From Neostapfia colusana (lineage: Eukaryota > Streptophyta > Magnoliopsida > Poales > Poaceae): a DNA stretch of 64,000 nucleotides. Positions 21,561 through 33,330 of the stretch are shown here, one piece after another. The stretch's first letter is position 1, and every line of letters starts with the position of its first letter. The notes beneath the pieces are model-generated. The model made no database searches, had not been told where the DNA came from, and was given only the letters and a program-made list of their open reading frames with translations. The position numbers and the translations under genes were made by a program. Where the stretch lies: assembly GCA_030760725.1 (NCBI GenBank), contig JASWHV010000005.1, forward strand, positions 25,181,241 to 25,245,240, in the 5' to 3' direction.

Positions 21561-21949
21561 CAGGGGGCGCAGCTCCCTCTAGCGGCACCCTGGTCTGATC
21601 ACAATGATCGGATCGAGTCAATGCAGATGTGTCCGTGACTTCGGCTTTGGCGAGAAGAAGATTCTCTCTTCGTGTTGGGCCACGAACGCCTTTTCTTCCT
21701 TTTTCGGCTTGCTGTAGCAATCTCTGGCCCAATGTCCAGCTTTGCTGCAGCGATGGCAATTGTTGTGCCCATTGCCACGGCCTGATGATGACCCAGCACC
21801 ATCGCCGTGCCTGCCACGTCCTCGTCCTTTCTGACCACCTCGGCCACCACGACCACCATTGCTGTTTCTTCCACCATCACGAGACATCAGTCTCTTTCTT
21901 CTTGCACCGTTCACGCCGCTCTTCTTCCGTCAGGTACAATTTTCCACCT
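21561..21949 (-). pseudogene. C-terminal gag of J with zinc knuckle
   Basis: The minus-strand frame reads an RG-rich stretch and the knuckle CHRCSKAGHWARDC near 21735. It also reads back across the insertion: KLYLTEEE at 21925-21945 continues the gag sequence that ends at 24831 on the other side of solo LTR B, proving that B interrupted an existing gag. Confidence 0.82.
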
Positions 21950-22549
21950 CGTCACACCTGATTTTCATAAAGAACAACGGAGCACATATCACATGTATGC
22001 CAAGATCTGTTCTTTCATACATGTGTTGACAATAGTGAAATATCATGAAACATACAAGCCAAGTACGTGTTTAGATAATATTTACATACTTTGTCTTCTA
22101 CAAACTAAACAAAGACAGTAAATAAACAATAGCGTGGCAGCGGATTTGTCATGTGGGTTCCATCACAGGCGTTGCCCGGGGTTTCCGCTAGCCTAGTACA
22201 ACCCTTCTGGATCAAAATCCTCCTTATTATACTCTATGTCATCCTCATATCCTGAGCTGCATTTAAAAAATAACAAAAACAAGTTTGAATACCAAAGGTA
22301 CTCAGCAAGTGTAGGAAAGTAATGATATGTAGGCCAATATCAAGGAAGGCTGACTCAAGTTGAGCACTAAGCATCAATCCTAATTCCTTAGCTTTAATTA
22401 GCAACCTATATTACTAAGTGATTATAATCCCACCATCCTCATTATTGAATCATTAATGTTAAATTACACCATCTAACATCCTTTAACAATTATTTTCCAT
22501 GTTTCTTTAATCATGGACAAGTTCAAGTCGCTCTTGACTGTGAGCATAG

Positions 22550-22721
22550 CTGTCATGACAGTTTGTTTCTCTGCAGAGATTGTACCACTTTACCCACAAG
22601 TTGTGATTTCGTCCTCTATTGCCAGGTGTACTAAAACCTCCCTAATACCCGTGGTAGCTAACCACATTGCAAACTTCCTTTGGTGTGCAATTAGGATATC
22701 ACTACGAGGCCTTTACAAAGG
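22550..22721 (-). promoter_or_regulatory. Conserved three-hairpin block in LTR B
   Basis: CTGTCATGACAG (22550-22561), CTCTGCAGAG shortly after, and CCTTTACAAAGG (22710-22721), all palindromic or nearly so and in the same order as in LTR A. Confidence 0.55.
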
Positions 22722-23948
22722 GTCTACCGGCAAGTACAAGCCCACTGAAATTTCACCGCTGCAGTTCCCAGGAGTACACCCTCCACTGCAGAAGCCCCTC
22801 CTAATTCTTGCAGTTCCCAGAGCAGCGCAACTAACTCCCATTCCCCGCACCATCCAAACACTCATACTATACTGGCAAAACACCTAATTAGTTGACCAAG
22901 CTGCCCCATCTCAATCTTGTGGTGACACTGTAAAGCCGGGTTAACTGTTCCATGAACCGATCCTTAGAATATAAGACATACACTTATCATAATCCCAAGT
23001 CTCGTGCACAAAGCACCATACTAACCAACAACTTGTCTAGATTCCTATGTCTACGACACATTCTTGGGTCTTATATATATATATCTCAGTATGACAACAA
23101 TAACTTTGTTTCAATTCTTCTTCTAAATTCTAAGCAAGACTAAGCACACAAAATGACAACTATCTATTCTACTTTAAATCCCACCATGGTTTCAACGAAT
23201 AATATGGAACAAAACTAGTGAAACATCCTAATCTAGGTTTCAAATTAAAGACATCATGCATATATTCTAACTAGTCTTCCTAGATTAGGATCAAAGTGGT
23301 CAAAGGACACTTGCCTTCAAATTGATGCTCATAAATGTCAAATTCTTGCTCTTGAAGATTAGTCGGCTCTAGGGCTGGTTCTACTTCCATGTAAACACAC
23401 ACATACAATACAATTAACACTCAATAAGTAACATTACATAGTAGCAAACATTATAAACTATGAAGTACAAAGGTATATTCATTAATATCTTATAATTTTA
23501 ATGTCTTTATGTAGTATGTATGTTTTTTATAAACTTATTTCATTTATTGATTTATGTAAAGTAGCTATTAACATAATATATATTCTCATATGTTAGTTTT
23601 GTTATGGAAAAACATCTATTTATAATTTTATATCATTTAATATGAATTTTTGTGTATATATGATTATATACTACTTTTAATACAATGTCAGACTTAAATA
23701 TTACCTTTAAAAGCATTTTAATTATTTCTAAACTATATATTGCTTTTAATATATTTTCAGAATTTATTTATGCATTTTAGATAATTTTCAGTAATTCTAC
23801 GCAATATATATTGTTTTTATTTTGACTTCAGCATTATTATATTACTTAGAATATATTTTCGGCCTAAAAGTTATTTATTATAATTTCTTAATATATATAG
23901 TTTAAAATGTGAAAACAGATTTATTTTAAGTATTTTCTTTAATTTTCA

Positions 23949-23949
<1 letters not shown>

Positions 23950-23990
<41 letters not shown>
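23950..23990. repeat. (AT)n microsatellite in LTR B
   Basis: An uninterrupted alternating AT tract of about 41 bp, in the AT-rich half of the LTR. Confidence 0.95.
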
Positions 23991-23993
<3 letters not shown>

Positions 23994-24830
23994 ACTTTGA
24001 TTAATTATAAGAATTAAAATATTAATATACATTGTTACAGGGTTAAAAATATCATTTTATACTTTTCCTAGGATCTAATTGAGTTCTCAGAAACAATTTT
24101 CATAATTTATAAAGAATACAACGGCTAATTGGTTAGTTTATAATATATTTCAAGTAATAAAGTCTAGGGTCTATTTTATAAAGTGCAGGGCATAAACTAA
24201 ATTCTTTGATAACTTTATGGGTTTATGTGTGAAATTGTGAAGGGGTATGCAAGATCTATTTCAGTCCCTTGGATCTAGATCAGACGACTGTTATTTAAAA
24301 CAACGAATGGGTATGCATCTTCTAATATGGATTGTTGATTCACAAATGGACGGCTAAGGTTGCTCCGGCAAGGTTTGAGGCTGCATGAGATGAGGATGAT
24401 GGTGGTGCCATGGCCGGAGTTGGCCGGATCGCGTTCCGGTGGTCCAAAATCGACCAGATTTGGAGGAAAATGAAGAGGGGCTCATGGGGAACTCACCATG
24501 GATGTCGCCCATGCAAAAAAATGGTCGAAAGTGTGTGTTCCACGATGAGGTGCGATGCCCAACCTTCGTCAACATCGGAGAGGGGCCTCGGGCGACGAAA
24601 CTTGTTGTGGATGGATCCTACGGGGGCGGTGAGGTGTTGGGATGATCGGCAACAAGTCGGATGAGGTCGGGGCCAATTTAAATAGAGGGAGGAAGTTAAG
24701 CGGAGTATGGCAGTTATAGGGCACGAAGGATTGCGAACGATAGGTCGTGACCGTTGCCGTGGCACACCTATGACATGGGAAGAGGCGCGGCTGTGGGCAA
24801 GAACGTCAGTTTTCGGGGTGTGACACAACT

Positions 24831-25420
24831 GCAGTAGAGTTCTCGACAATGCCGTCCTCCGTCGCCTTAAGCCGCCCAACATCTTCTTCCACTGAAAGTT
24901 TAGAGATGCCAAGCAATGCCTCAATTGATAGGACTATTTGTTTATACCTGGGCCGAGCGATCCGCAGAAATTTCTCAACCACCTTTGATTCGGGTTCAGG
25001 GTCACCCAAGGTGTTGAGCTGGCTTAATATGCCATTCAAGCGCATAGCAAAGTCTTCTACTCGTTCTCCCCTCTTGAACGCGAGCAGCTCGTACTTACGT
25101 TGTAGTTTCTGCGTGCTTGCCTTCTTGATGTGATCATCACCGAGACGCATCGTCTTGATGGTATCCCACGCCTCCTTCGCTGACTCCTTGATCGCAGTGT
25201 GGAGATCATCTCCGTAGGTACGGCGCTGCAGATTGCGTCCAGAGCCATCCAGTCCACTTGGAACTCAGCATTGCCCGGATTGATCATGTTCCATAGCCCG
25301 CGTGCTTCCAGCTTGATCTTCATCAACAGGGCCCAGTCACTATAGTTCACCTTCGTGAGCACCAGGTAGTTTGCCGGACCTGCCGAAGAAACTTTCTTGA
25401 TGACACGCTTGATAACGATA
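24831..25420 (-). pseudogene. N-terminal gag of J
   Basis: The frame reads VLTKVNYSDWALLMKIKLEARGLW...MALDAI (25360-25240), then after a frameshift near 25190 TLKTMRLGDDHIKKA, LQRKYELLAFKRGERVEDFAMRL and VVEKFLRIARPRYKQIV, matching the copia Gag domain (UBN2 type). It breaks off at the B insertion. Confidence 0.85.
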
Positions 25421-25526
25421 GGCTGTCTACGCCGCGGCGCCGGTGACTACCCGCGGCTGCGCCTTCCCTCGGGAGTTGGTGATCTGTCACCCAGCATCTC
25501 CATCTCTCGCTCTAGATGTTGAATCT

Positions 25527-25539
25527 GGCTCTGAGGCCA
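25527..25539 (-). other. Primer-binding site of J
   Basis: Minus strand TGGCCTCAGAGCC, 11 of 13 positions matching the usual TGGTATCAGAGCC, two bases from the LTR end. Confidence 0.75.
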
Positions 25540-25541
25540 AT

Positions 25542-25922
25542 TGTCAGCGCGCACTCGTGTTTTCTGGCACTCACGAACTCACAATAAATGGCAGAGACAG
25601 AGAAAATGTAGAGCTTCTTTGCACTGATTTGTGTTTTTTGTCGAGTGATCACTTTCACTCGGTTTATTCCATTGTATTTATAAGCAAACGTGATGACCAG
25701 GCACCGCACTACTTGCGCTTGCCATTAGAATATGCTAATCTATCTGAATGCATGACGTGCAATTCTCACGCACTTGATGCAGCGACTAATGACCGGGTGC
25801 TGAGCTATCCTCTCGCACACGAATGCAACTGCCCATGCAGATCATGCACAAGTCGCGGATTAATGCATGCGCCGACTAACAACGCAGCTACATGATTTCA
25901 GCAACAAGTTTATTTCCTAACA
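25542..25922 (-). repeat. 5' LTR of J (381 bp)
   Basis: TGTCAGCGC to TTTCCTAACA in plus coordinates; on the minus strand it opens TGTTAGGAAATAAAC. A minus-strand TATAAATA lies near 25672-25680. It adjoins the PBS, so it is the 5' LTR, and its outer end meets host-like sequence. Confidence 0.87.
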
Positions 25923-26102
25923 ACGGTGGCTTGCGAGGGTGGTAATAGTGTTACTGATCAGGTAAGCATGGCAGGGCCCTCAACTCCTCCCCAATGAATC
26001 CAGGAACCCGTACCTGTGCGAGAAGCCAAGACCGTTTTTTTATATGGAGAAGCCAAGACTGTTGCCCGGCAATGTCGCAGGACTAAGAAGTATTATAATT
26101 GC
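25923..26102. other. Host-like flank left of element L
   Basis: 180 bp between LTR J and LTR L with no transposon signature. Together with 33331-34675 it would form one continuous stretch before L inserted. No protein motif is recognised. Confidence 0.5.
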
Positions 26103-26532
26103 TGTTGGTGATATGCCCAAGAGACAATCATAACAATTCGGATAAAGGCCTGATTGATATTTGATCCATAAGAAATTAGGGTACTAATGGGCCTGTGACC
26201 TAAAAGCACATTAGCGCGTCTATAAATATGAGGGGTAGGGTTAGTGGCAGAACACTCCACCACATAGCAGCCCCAGCCGCCGCCCCTCACAGGCCAGCCG
26301 CCGAAACCCCTATTGCGCGCGCGGTGCTAGCACACCGACGCACGGCGTTCCTCCCTGTACGTGTGGACTCCGTGGAGGCGCTGCTGTTACTGCTGCGCTG
26401 ATCGGCTACGACGCGCATCTACGATCCGTTGCGATGCGCGTCTAGTGGTAACGATCCATGACCTTCTTACTCGCATGTTTCCTGGGTGATACGGTCGAAT
26501 TGCTAGAGTAGCGCATCGCCTATTTCCCTACA
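26103..26532 (+). repeat. 5' LTR of L (430 bp)
   Basis: TGTTGGTGATATGCCC to TTTCCCTACA. TATAAATA at 26221-26228 is the likely core promoter; a GC-rich transcribed leader follows. Confidence 0.95.
26221..26228 (+). promoter_or_regulatory. TATA box of LTR L
   Basis: TATAAATA at the position conserved in the 3' LTR (33019-33026). Confidence 0.7.
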
Positions 26533-26533
26533 G

Positions 26534-26546
26534 TGGTACTAGAGCC
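26534..26546 (+). other. Primer-binding site of L
   Basis: TGGTACTAGAGCC, 11 of 13 positions matching TGGTATCAGAGCC, one base after the LTR. Confidence 0.82.
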
Positions 26547-27912
26547 GACTTGCGTAGTTTTTGGTCTGGATCTTAGATGCGATCTACTGCAGACAAGTTC
26601 ATATGATGAATTTTTATAGTTCGGCTTTTGGGGTATGGAATTGGTTATAGTAGATTGCCATCATATGACTAAAGGATTAGTTCGTGCTCCTTCTCTGCTG
26701 TGTGCGTAACCTGGCCCTACCGGCTGGAATCACCATCGGGACTAATAATGTACATAGCTAACAGATTGAGCCAATAGATCACGGTCATGTGTCGCGATCT
26801 TCTCGTGGATAACCAGTCACAATGAAAATTGAGGCATTCTGAATGGCTCAGATTCGGGTTAATTTGATCAATTCGATTAGATTTTCATAGTGATTTCATA
26901 GATGCGATCTATGTAATTCCGTTTGGTGTTCAGGGCACTGCCCTGAAACCAGTGGGGGACCGCCGTTGCTGTCTGCTATAGTGACATCATTAAGTTGTTT
27001 CGCGATAGACATCGTTCTAGGCTTAACTTGTTTTTGCAGAGAATGATGTGAATGGTATGTCCTAAATGTGATGTAATGATCTGTGTGTAAAATTCATGCA
27101 GCCTGCGCGTTGCAAATTTAACACAACCGGGTTGAGGTTGTCACATAATTGTATAACGACCTGCGTGTCGCCCTGTGATGCCTGATCTCTCATGTAATTT
27201 ATTTGATAGCTATTAGATGTATTAGCTTCTTTTATATTCATTGAGAAACCTCAAGCATGATGGCGATGGTGATCACCATAAGAAGGGACACATGGCGGTG
27301 TAGATCATGATGGAACCATGGTGATGGAGACCACTATGATCCTAAAGGCCATACTATTCACAGATATGATATGATCGTATGTCTGTGATGTTTTACTATT
27401 ATTTTCATGCTTTTCATATGGTGGATGTTTTGTCATGATAAAATAGCTTCCCTCGGAAAAGTTGAGTATTTGATGCCGTTTACCTATAGCTGCACCTATG
27501 TTGTTTTGATCGTTGTATGGTAGGTTTGCCAAAGCAAAATACCGTCATCTATCATAATGAATAGGGTGAATGTTGGACATTCACATGCATAGTATTGGTT
27601 TACTCAACAAAGCTATCAAAACGGTTTTGGGCTTTATGGCATAGTGTTGGGAGCCGGGGCATTGGATGTCACCCAACAAACAAGAATCATATAGAGATAT
27701 GATTAACAATGGTTGTTTACCTATGTCACTAATTTTCTAGTAGTGAAGCCAAAGCTCACTAGAAATTAGTGAATATGGATCTTAGACCATTATATGTCGT
27801 TAGAGGGAGGACGATGCTCATATAGTGGTGGTGTCATTTATTAAACTGTTAATAAAAGATTGGTCCATAACATAGTGCTAAAACCTTACATATTTATTTT
27901 CTATTGTAGATC
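26547..27912 (+). other. Untranslated leader of L
   Basis: About 1.37 kb without a supported gene between the PBS and gag. It ends in a pyrimidine-rich CTATTGTAG, similar to a splice acceptor, just upstream of the gag ATG. Confidence 0.55.
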
Positions 27913-28645
27913 ATGTCTGCTAGTAACAATTCCGGTTTCAATTTGTGATCTGTGCTTGAGAAAGAAAAGCTCAATGGAGCTAACTTTATTGATTGGTACC
28001 GCAACCTGAGAATTGTTCTTATGCAAGAGAAAATTGAGTATGTTCTTGAGCAACCATACCCCAATGACCTCCCCGATGATGCAAATGCCGCAACTCGCAG
28101 GACTTATGAGAAGCACTGTGATGATGCGCTTAATGTAAGCTGCCTCATGCTTGCCACAATGTTCCCTGATCTACAGAAACAGTATGAGCATGCAGATGCT
28201 TATTCTATGATTCAGGGACTACGTGGAATGTTTGAGAACCAAGCAAGGGCTGAGAGGTACAACATCTCAAAGTCCTTGTTATCATGCAAGCTGGCAGAAG
28301 GTAGCCCGGTCAGTCCCCATGTAATCAAGATGATTGGTTACATTGAGACTTTGGACAAACTTGGTTCTGAACTCAAGGATGACCTGGCTATTGACGTTAT
28401 TCTCCAATCACTCCCACCGAGCTATGAGCCATTTATATTGAATTATCAAATGAATGGCATGGAGAAAACGTTGGCTGAATTGCATGGGATGCTTAAAACA
28501 GCCGAGGAAAGCATTAAGAAAAACACCACTCATGTGATGATGGTTCAAAAGAAGAATAAAAAGAGGAAGCGTGTGATGCATCCTAAAGGAAAGAGAAAGG
28601 TTCCCAATGAGCCTTCAGGCTCAAAGCCAAAGGGTAAATCAGGCC
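27913..28645 (+). pseudogene. Gag of L
   Basis: The ATG at 27913 starts MSASNNSGFNL and is followed by an in-frame TGA at 27946-27948. The frame continues as VLEKEKLNGANFIDWYRNL and carries the full copia Gag domain (CLMLATMFPDLQKQYEH, SCKLAEGSPVSPHVIKMIG, DVILQSLPPSYEPFI) and a lysine-rich basic tail. A frameshift near 28640 separates it from the zinc knuckle. It is nearly complete apart from these two lesions. Confidence 0.9.
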
Positions 28646-29035
28646 CCTTCTCCTAATGATGAATGCTTCCACTGTCATGCTAAGGGGCATTGGTCTAGGA
28701 ACTGCAAGAAGTACTTGGAGGATAAGAAGAAGAAAGGGAGTGAGACTTCCACTTCAGGTATAAATGTTATAGAAATCAATATTGCTACATCTTCTAGTGA
28801 ATCATGGGTATTTGATACCGGATCAATGATTCACACTTGCAAATCGTTGCAGGGTCTAAGTGAGACTAGAAGATTTGCAAAAGGAGAGTTGGATGTTCGG
28901 GTCGGCAATGGAGCAAAGGTTGCTGTCATAGCTGTCGGAACTTATCACTTGTCATTACCCGCAGGATTAGTTTCGGAATTAAATAATTGTTATTACATTC
29001 CTTCTTTGAGCAAGAACATTATATCTTCTTAATGT
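28646..29035 (+). pseudogene. Nucleocapsid knuckle and protease of L
   Basis: The frame carries the knuckle CFHCHAKGHWSRNC, then SWVFDTGSMIHTC with the aspartic protease DTG, VRVGNGAKVAVIAVGTY and CYYIPSLSKNIIS. It ends at a frameshift near 29030, after which the reading resumes in another frame. Confidence 0.9.
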
Positions 29036-30078
29036 TGGAAGAAGTTAATGGTTATGAGATTATAATAAAGAACAAATGTTGTTCTATTTATTATAATAAT
29101 ATTTTCTATGCTCAATGTCCATTAGTGAATGAATTATATGTTCTTGATCTTGAGGATAAAACAGTCTATAATATTGATACAAAAAGGGCTCGAAGAAACG
29201 ATCTAAATCACACTTTTATTTGGCATTGTCGCTTAGGTCATATAAATGAGAAACGCATTGAGAAACTCCATAAAGATGGTTTGTTAAGTTTATTTGATTT
29301 TGAATCACTTGACACATGCGAGTCTTGTTTGCTTGGGAAGATGACCAAAGCACCCTTCACTGGTCAAAGTGAGAGGGCAAGTGACTTGTTGGGACTTATA
29401 CATACTGATGTATGTGGACCAATGAGTTCGGTAGCTAGAGGTGGTTTTCAGCATTTCAATACTTTTACCGATGACTTTAGTAGATATGGATATGTCTATC
29501 TAATGAGGCACAAGTCTGAATCTTTTGAAAAGTTCAAAGAATTTCAGAATGAAGTACAAAATCAGTTGGGCAAGACAATTAAACTTCTACGATCTGATCG
29601 TGGGGGTGAATATTCGAGCCATGATTTTTATGATCATTTAAAACAATGTGGAATTGTTCCACAGTTGACTCCACCTGAAACGCCTAAATGGAATGGGGTG
29701 TCCGAGCAGAGGAACCGAACTTTGTTAGACATGGTTAGGTCGATGATGAGCCAGACTGATCTTCCACTATCCTTTTGGGGTTATGCTCTTGAAACTGCTG
29801 CGTTTACACTAAACAGAGCCCCAACTAAGTCTGTTGAGAAGACACCATATGAGATGTGGACCGGCAAACGTCCTGGATTGTCTTTCCTCAAAGTTTGGGG
29901 ATGTGATGCTTATGTCAAACGTTTGACGTCAGACAAACTTACTCCCAAATTAGACAAATGCTTCTTTGTGGGATATCCTAGAGAAACCAAAGGATATTAT
30001 TTTTATAATAAAACGGAGGGTAAAGTGTTTACTGCTCGCAATGGTGTCTTCTTGGAGAAAGAGTTTCTCTCAAAATGA
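29036..30078 (+). pseudogene. Integrase of L
   Basis: An uninterrupted frame to 30078 reads FIWHCRLGHINEKRI and CESCLLGKMTKAPF (HHCC finger), LIHTDVCGP, FTDDFSRYGYVYLM, LRSDRGGEY and TPKWNGVSEQRNRTLLDMV. The D,D,E residues lie in HTDV, SDRG and VSEQRN. It ends with WGCDAYVK and CFFVGYPRETKGYYFY. As a domain it looks intact. Confidence 0.92.
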
Positions 30079-31300
30079 GTTAGTGGGAGCAAGGTGCATC
30101 TTGAAGAAATTCAAGAAATACCTTAAAATGTTTCAGCACCCTCTAATCCTATACAGGATGTACAAGATGTTGTACAACCACTTGATGAAACACCAGCCCC
30201 ACGAAGGTCTACAAGGGTACGTCGTGCAACTGAAAAGTTGACACTCCTAACCACGGAACCACAGGACATGGTATTGTTGGACAATAATGAGCCTGTGACC
30301 TACACTGAAGCAATAATGGGACCCGACTCTGAGAAATGGCTTGGAGCCATGGAATCCGAAATAGAATCCATGCATGAGAATCAAGTTTGGAACTTGGTTG
30401 ATCCAATCGATGGTGTGAGACTGATCGATTGCAAATGGATTTTCAATAAAAAGACTGATATGGATGGAAAAGTTCACATCTATAAAGCACGATTGGTGAC
30501 GAAAGGTTTCAAACAAATTCAAGGTGTTGATTATGATGAAACATTTTCACCCGTCGCTATGCTAAAGTCTGTTCGGATTCTCCTAGCAATTGCTGCATAT
30601 TTTGATTATGAAATATGACAGATGGATGTCAAAACAGCCTTTCTTAATGGGAGTCTGACTGAGGATGTGTACATGACACAACCTGACGGTTTTGTCAATC
30701 CTAAAAATGCTAGAAAAATATGCAAACTTCAAAAGTCCATCTATGGATTGAAGCAAGCATCTCGGAGTTGGAATCTACGTTTTGATGAAGTGGTCAAAGG
30801 GTTTGGTTTCATCAAGAATGTAGAAGAACCTTGTATTTACAAGAAGGTTCGTGGGAGCACACTTATATTTCTGGTCCTATATGTAGATGACATATTGTTG
30901 ATCGGAAATGACATTCCGGTACTAGATGCTGTTAAATCCTCATTGAGGAAAAGTTTCTCAATGAAGGATTTAGGAGAGGCAGCGTACATTTTGGGCATAA
31001 AGATCTATAGAGATAGATCTAAAAGGTTAATTGGATTAAGCCAAGACATATATATTGACAAGATATTGAATCGGTTCAACACGCAAGATTCTAAGAAAGG
31101 TTTCTTGCCAATGTCACATGGCATCACTCTAAGCAAAAGTCAGTGTCCTTCGACGCCTGATGAGCAAACAAGATATTGAATCGGTTCAACACGCAAGATT
31201 CTAAGAAAGGTTTCTTGCCAATGTCACATGGCATCACTCTAAGCAAAAGTCAGTGTCCTTCGACGCCTGATGAGCAAAAGAGGATGAGAGCGATTCCTTA
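30079..31300 (+). pseudogene. Reverse transcriptase of L, with stop and 110-bp duplication
   Basis: After the linker (stops at 30076 and near 30121) the frame from 30238 reads WLGAMESEIESMHENQVWNL, CKWIFNKK, YKARLVTKGFKQ, DYDETFSPVA, a TGA replacing the usual Trp/Arg near 30616, MDVKTAFLNGSL, KSIYGLKQASRSWN and LYVDDILLIGND (active site near 30885). The 110-bp tandem duplication at 31059-31278 shifts the frame just before the RNase H part. Confidence 0.92.
31059..31278 (+). repeat. 110-bp tandem duplication inside L pol
   Basis: The segment starting CAAGATATTGAATCGG at 31059 is repeated from 31169, apparently without a single difference, up to GATGAGCAAA. Since 110 is not a multiple of three it changes the reading frame. 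The copies look identical while the LTRs differ by about 3%, so the duplication is younger than the insertion or has been homogenised. Confidence 0.93.
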
Positions 31301-31919
31301 TGCTTCGGCTATTGGATCTATCATGTATGCCATGTTGTGTACACGCCCAGATGTATCCTATGCTCTAAGTGTTACGAGTAGGTATCAATCAGATTATGGT
31401 GAGGCTCATTGGACAGTTGTCAAAAAGATTCTTAAGTACTTGAGAAGAACTAAGGATGTGTTCCTAGTGTTTGGAGGTGAAGAAGAGCTCGTTGTAAGAG
31501 GTTACGCTGATGCTAGCTTCGAAACAGACAAGGATGACTCTAGATCGCAATCCGGTATTGTGTTCTGCCTCAATGGAGGGGCAGTGAGCTGGAAAAGTTC
31601 CAAGCAAGACACAGTAGCAGATTCAACGACGGAGGCGGAGTATATTGCAGCTTCTGAAGCTGCAAAGGAAGCTGTTTGGATCAGAAAATTTGTTTCTGAG
31701 TTGGGTGTTGTTCCTAGTGCGTCCGGACCTGTGGATCTCTATTGCGATAATAATGGAGCCATTGCACAGGCAAAGGAGCCTAGATCACACACAAGATCCA
31801 AACATATACTACGACGCTATAATCTGATTCGTGAGATTATCGACCGAGGTGATGTGAATATATGCAAGGTGCATACGGATTTGAATATGGTAGATCCGTT
31901 GACAAAGCCTCTTCCATAA
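31279..31919 (+). pseudogene. RNase H of L
   Basis: The open frame to the TAA at 31917-31919 reads YASAIGSIMYAMLCTRPDVSYA, RGYADASFETD, GGAVSWKSSKQDTVADSTTEAEYIA, LYCDNNGAIAQAKEP, RSKHILRRYN and DPLTKPLP. All catalytic motifs are readable. Confidence 0.92.
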
Positions 31920-32900
31920 TCAAAGCATGAGACGCACACGCGATCTATGGGTATTAGATTCTTACATCAGTGATCCTGGTGTGTAGTGGGAGACTTGTGT
32001 CATAGCTATGTTTATGTACTATTTGAGTAACTATTATTCACATTGATCATCAAGTATGTGACTTGTTCGTGAGACTCTTTGTTAATTATAATGTTACTCA
32101 AAATGATCCCTAGTCTATATCATTATATGACATAATGATAGTACGCAGACTAGCACATGTATTAATTGATGATCACGTTTCACAGATCATAGATATGGAG
32201 ATATCAAATTAATAATGTGAACACATGTTATTGAACATGGTGTTGGATAGACCCATTCCGAGACACTATTGGGATTGTTATTTAGATATGTGCCATCAGT
32301 TGGTCTTGAGTGATACACCTGCTAGATTCTTAGACCTGAGATCGCCATTGTTTCTCACTATGTGTAGTTGTGCACTTTGAAACTATCAAACGCTACTCCG
32401 TAACTGGGTGGTCATAAAAATAGTCTTCAGATACATGATGAAGCATGGAATGAGATGTGTGTGGATCAAGATGGGATTTGCCCCTCCTAAATAACAGGAG
32501 AGATATCTCTGGGCCCCTCGAGATAGTTGGATTGAAAGTGCATGGCCATGCCAAAGTGATTAAAGAGTTAATCATTATGACTAAAAGTTAGTCATAGATT
32601 GAATCCACTATTTGATCGAGTGAATGGTCGAGCTATCACAAGGATGGCACGTATCTCGCCTTGAGCTTGACGGGTATCGTGTGGCAAAGGAATTAGCATG
32701 TGAATGTATCTAGGTTCAGCCGATATGATCTTTATGTACATTCGGGAGTCAGTATGTCCTGCTAGGTACCTCTACTAACTTGTATTTGAAAACGGTTTCA
32801 TTCATAACCGACTGTACATGAACCTAACGGGTCACACACTTAAGGGGATGGAATATTGAAAAACTTGGCTATATGATTGTCTCTAGTGCAAGTGGGAGAT
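31920..32900 (+). other. 3' untranslated region and polypurine tract of L
   Basis: About 980 bp without a supported gene between RNase H and the 3' LTR. It ends with AAGTGGGAGAT (32890-32900), the polypurine tract that primes plus-strand synthesis. Confidence 0.75.
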
Positions 32901-33330
32901 TGTTGGTGATATGCCCAAGAGGCAATCATAACAATTCGGATAAAGGCCTGATGGATATTTGATCCATAAGAAATTAGGGTACTAATGGGCCTGTGACCTA
33001 AAAGCCCATTAGCGCGCCTATAAATATGAGGGGTAGGGTTAGGGGCAGAACACTCCACCACATAGCAGCCCCAGCCGCCGCCCCTCACAGGCCAGCCGCC
33101 GAAACCCCTGTCGCGCGCGCGGTGCTAGCACACCGACGCACGGCGTTCCTCCCTGTACGTGTGGACTCCGTGGAGGTGCTGCTGTTACTGCTGCGCTGAT
33201 CGGCTACGACGCGCATCTACGATCCGCTGCGCTGCGCGTCTAGTGGTAACGATCCATGACCTTCTTACTCGCATGTTTCCTGGGTGATACGGTCGAATTG
33301 CTAGAGTAGTGCATCGTCTATTTCCCTACA
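32901..33330 (+). repeat. 3' LTR of L (430 bp)
   Basis: Same length and ends as the 5' LTR, about 12 substitutions apart. The target duplication ATTGC follows at 33331-33335. Confidence 0.95.

Larger units (their letters stand above)
21950..24825 (-). mobile_element. Element B: solo gypsy LTR (2876 bp) inserted in J gag
   Basis: It starts with a mutated CGTCACACC and ends GGGTGTGACA. Flanking bases are CACCT (21945-21949) and CAACT (24826-24830), an imperfect 5-bp duplication. No internal sequence or second LTR is present, so it is a solo LTR left by unequal recombination. It shares the three-hairpin block with A, E and F but is otherwise clearly diverged. The orientation is minus, judged by alignment to A. 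Confidence 0.85.
13616..25922 (-). mobile_element. Element J: decayed Ty1/copia retrotransposon, minus strand, host of K and B
   Basis: Order on the minus strand: 5' LTR (25542-25922), PBS, gag (about 25400-24831 and 21949-21560, split by solo LTR B), protease, integrase (21450-20141), then linker, RT and RNase H (20113-19999 and 15297-13616, split by element K). The copia order (integrase before RT) is clear. The 3' end is cut by the LTR of element H at 13615. Multiple stops and frameshifts show an old copy. Confidence 0.9.
26103..33330 (+). mobile_element. Element L: structurally complete Ty1/copia retrotransposon (7228 bp)
   Basis: Two 430-bp LTRs, a PBS, gag, protease, integrase, RT, RNase H, a polypurine tract and a perfect ATTGC duplication (26098-26102 and 33331-33335) are all present. 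The LTRs differ at about 12 positions by eye (2.8%), which at the commonly used grass rate of 1.3e-8 per site per year gives roughly one million years. The coding region has a premature stop near the start of gag, several frameshifts, and a 110-bp tandem duplication in RT, so it is not autonomous. Confidence 0.95.

Noticed and set aside
25443..25895. A 150-codon plus-strand frame over LTR J
   Set aside because: It is antisense to the PBS and LTR of J and carries no motif.
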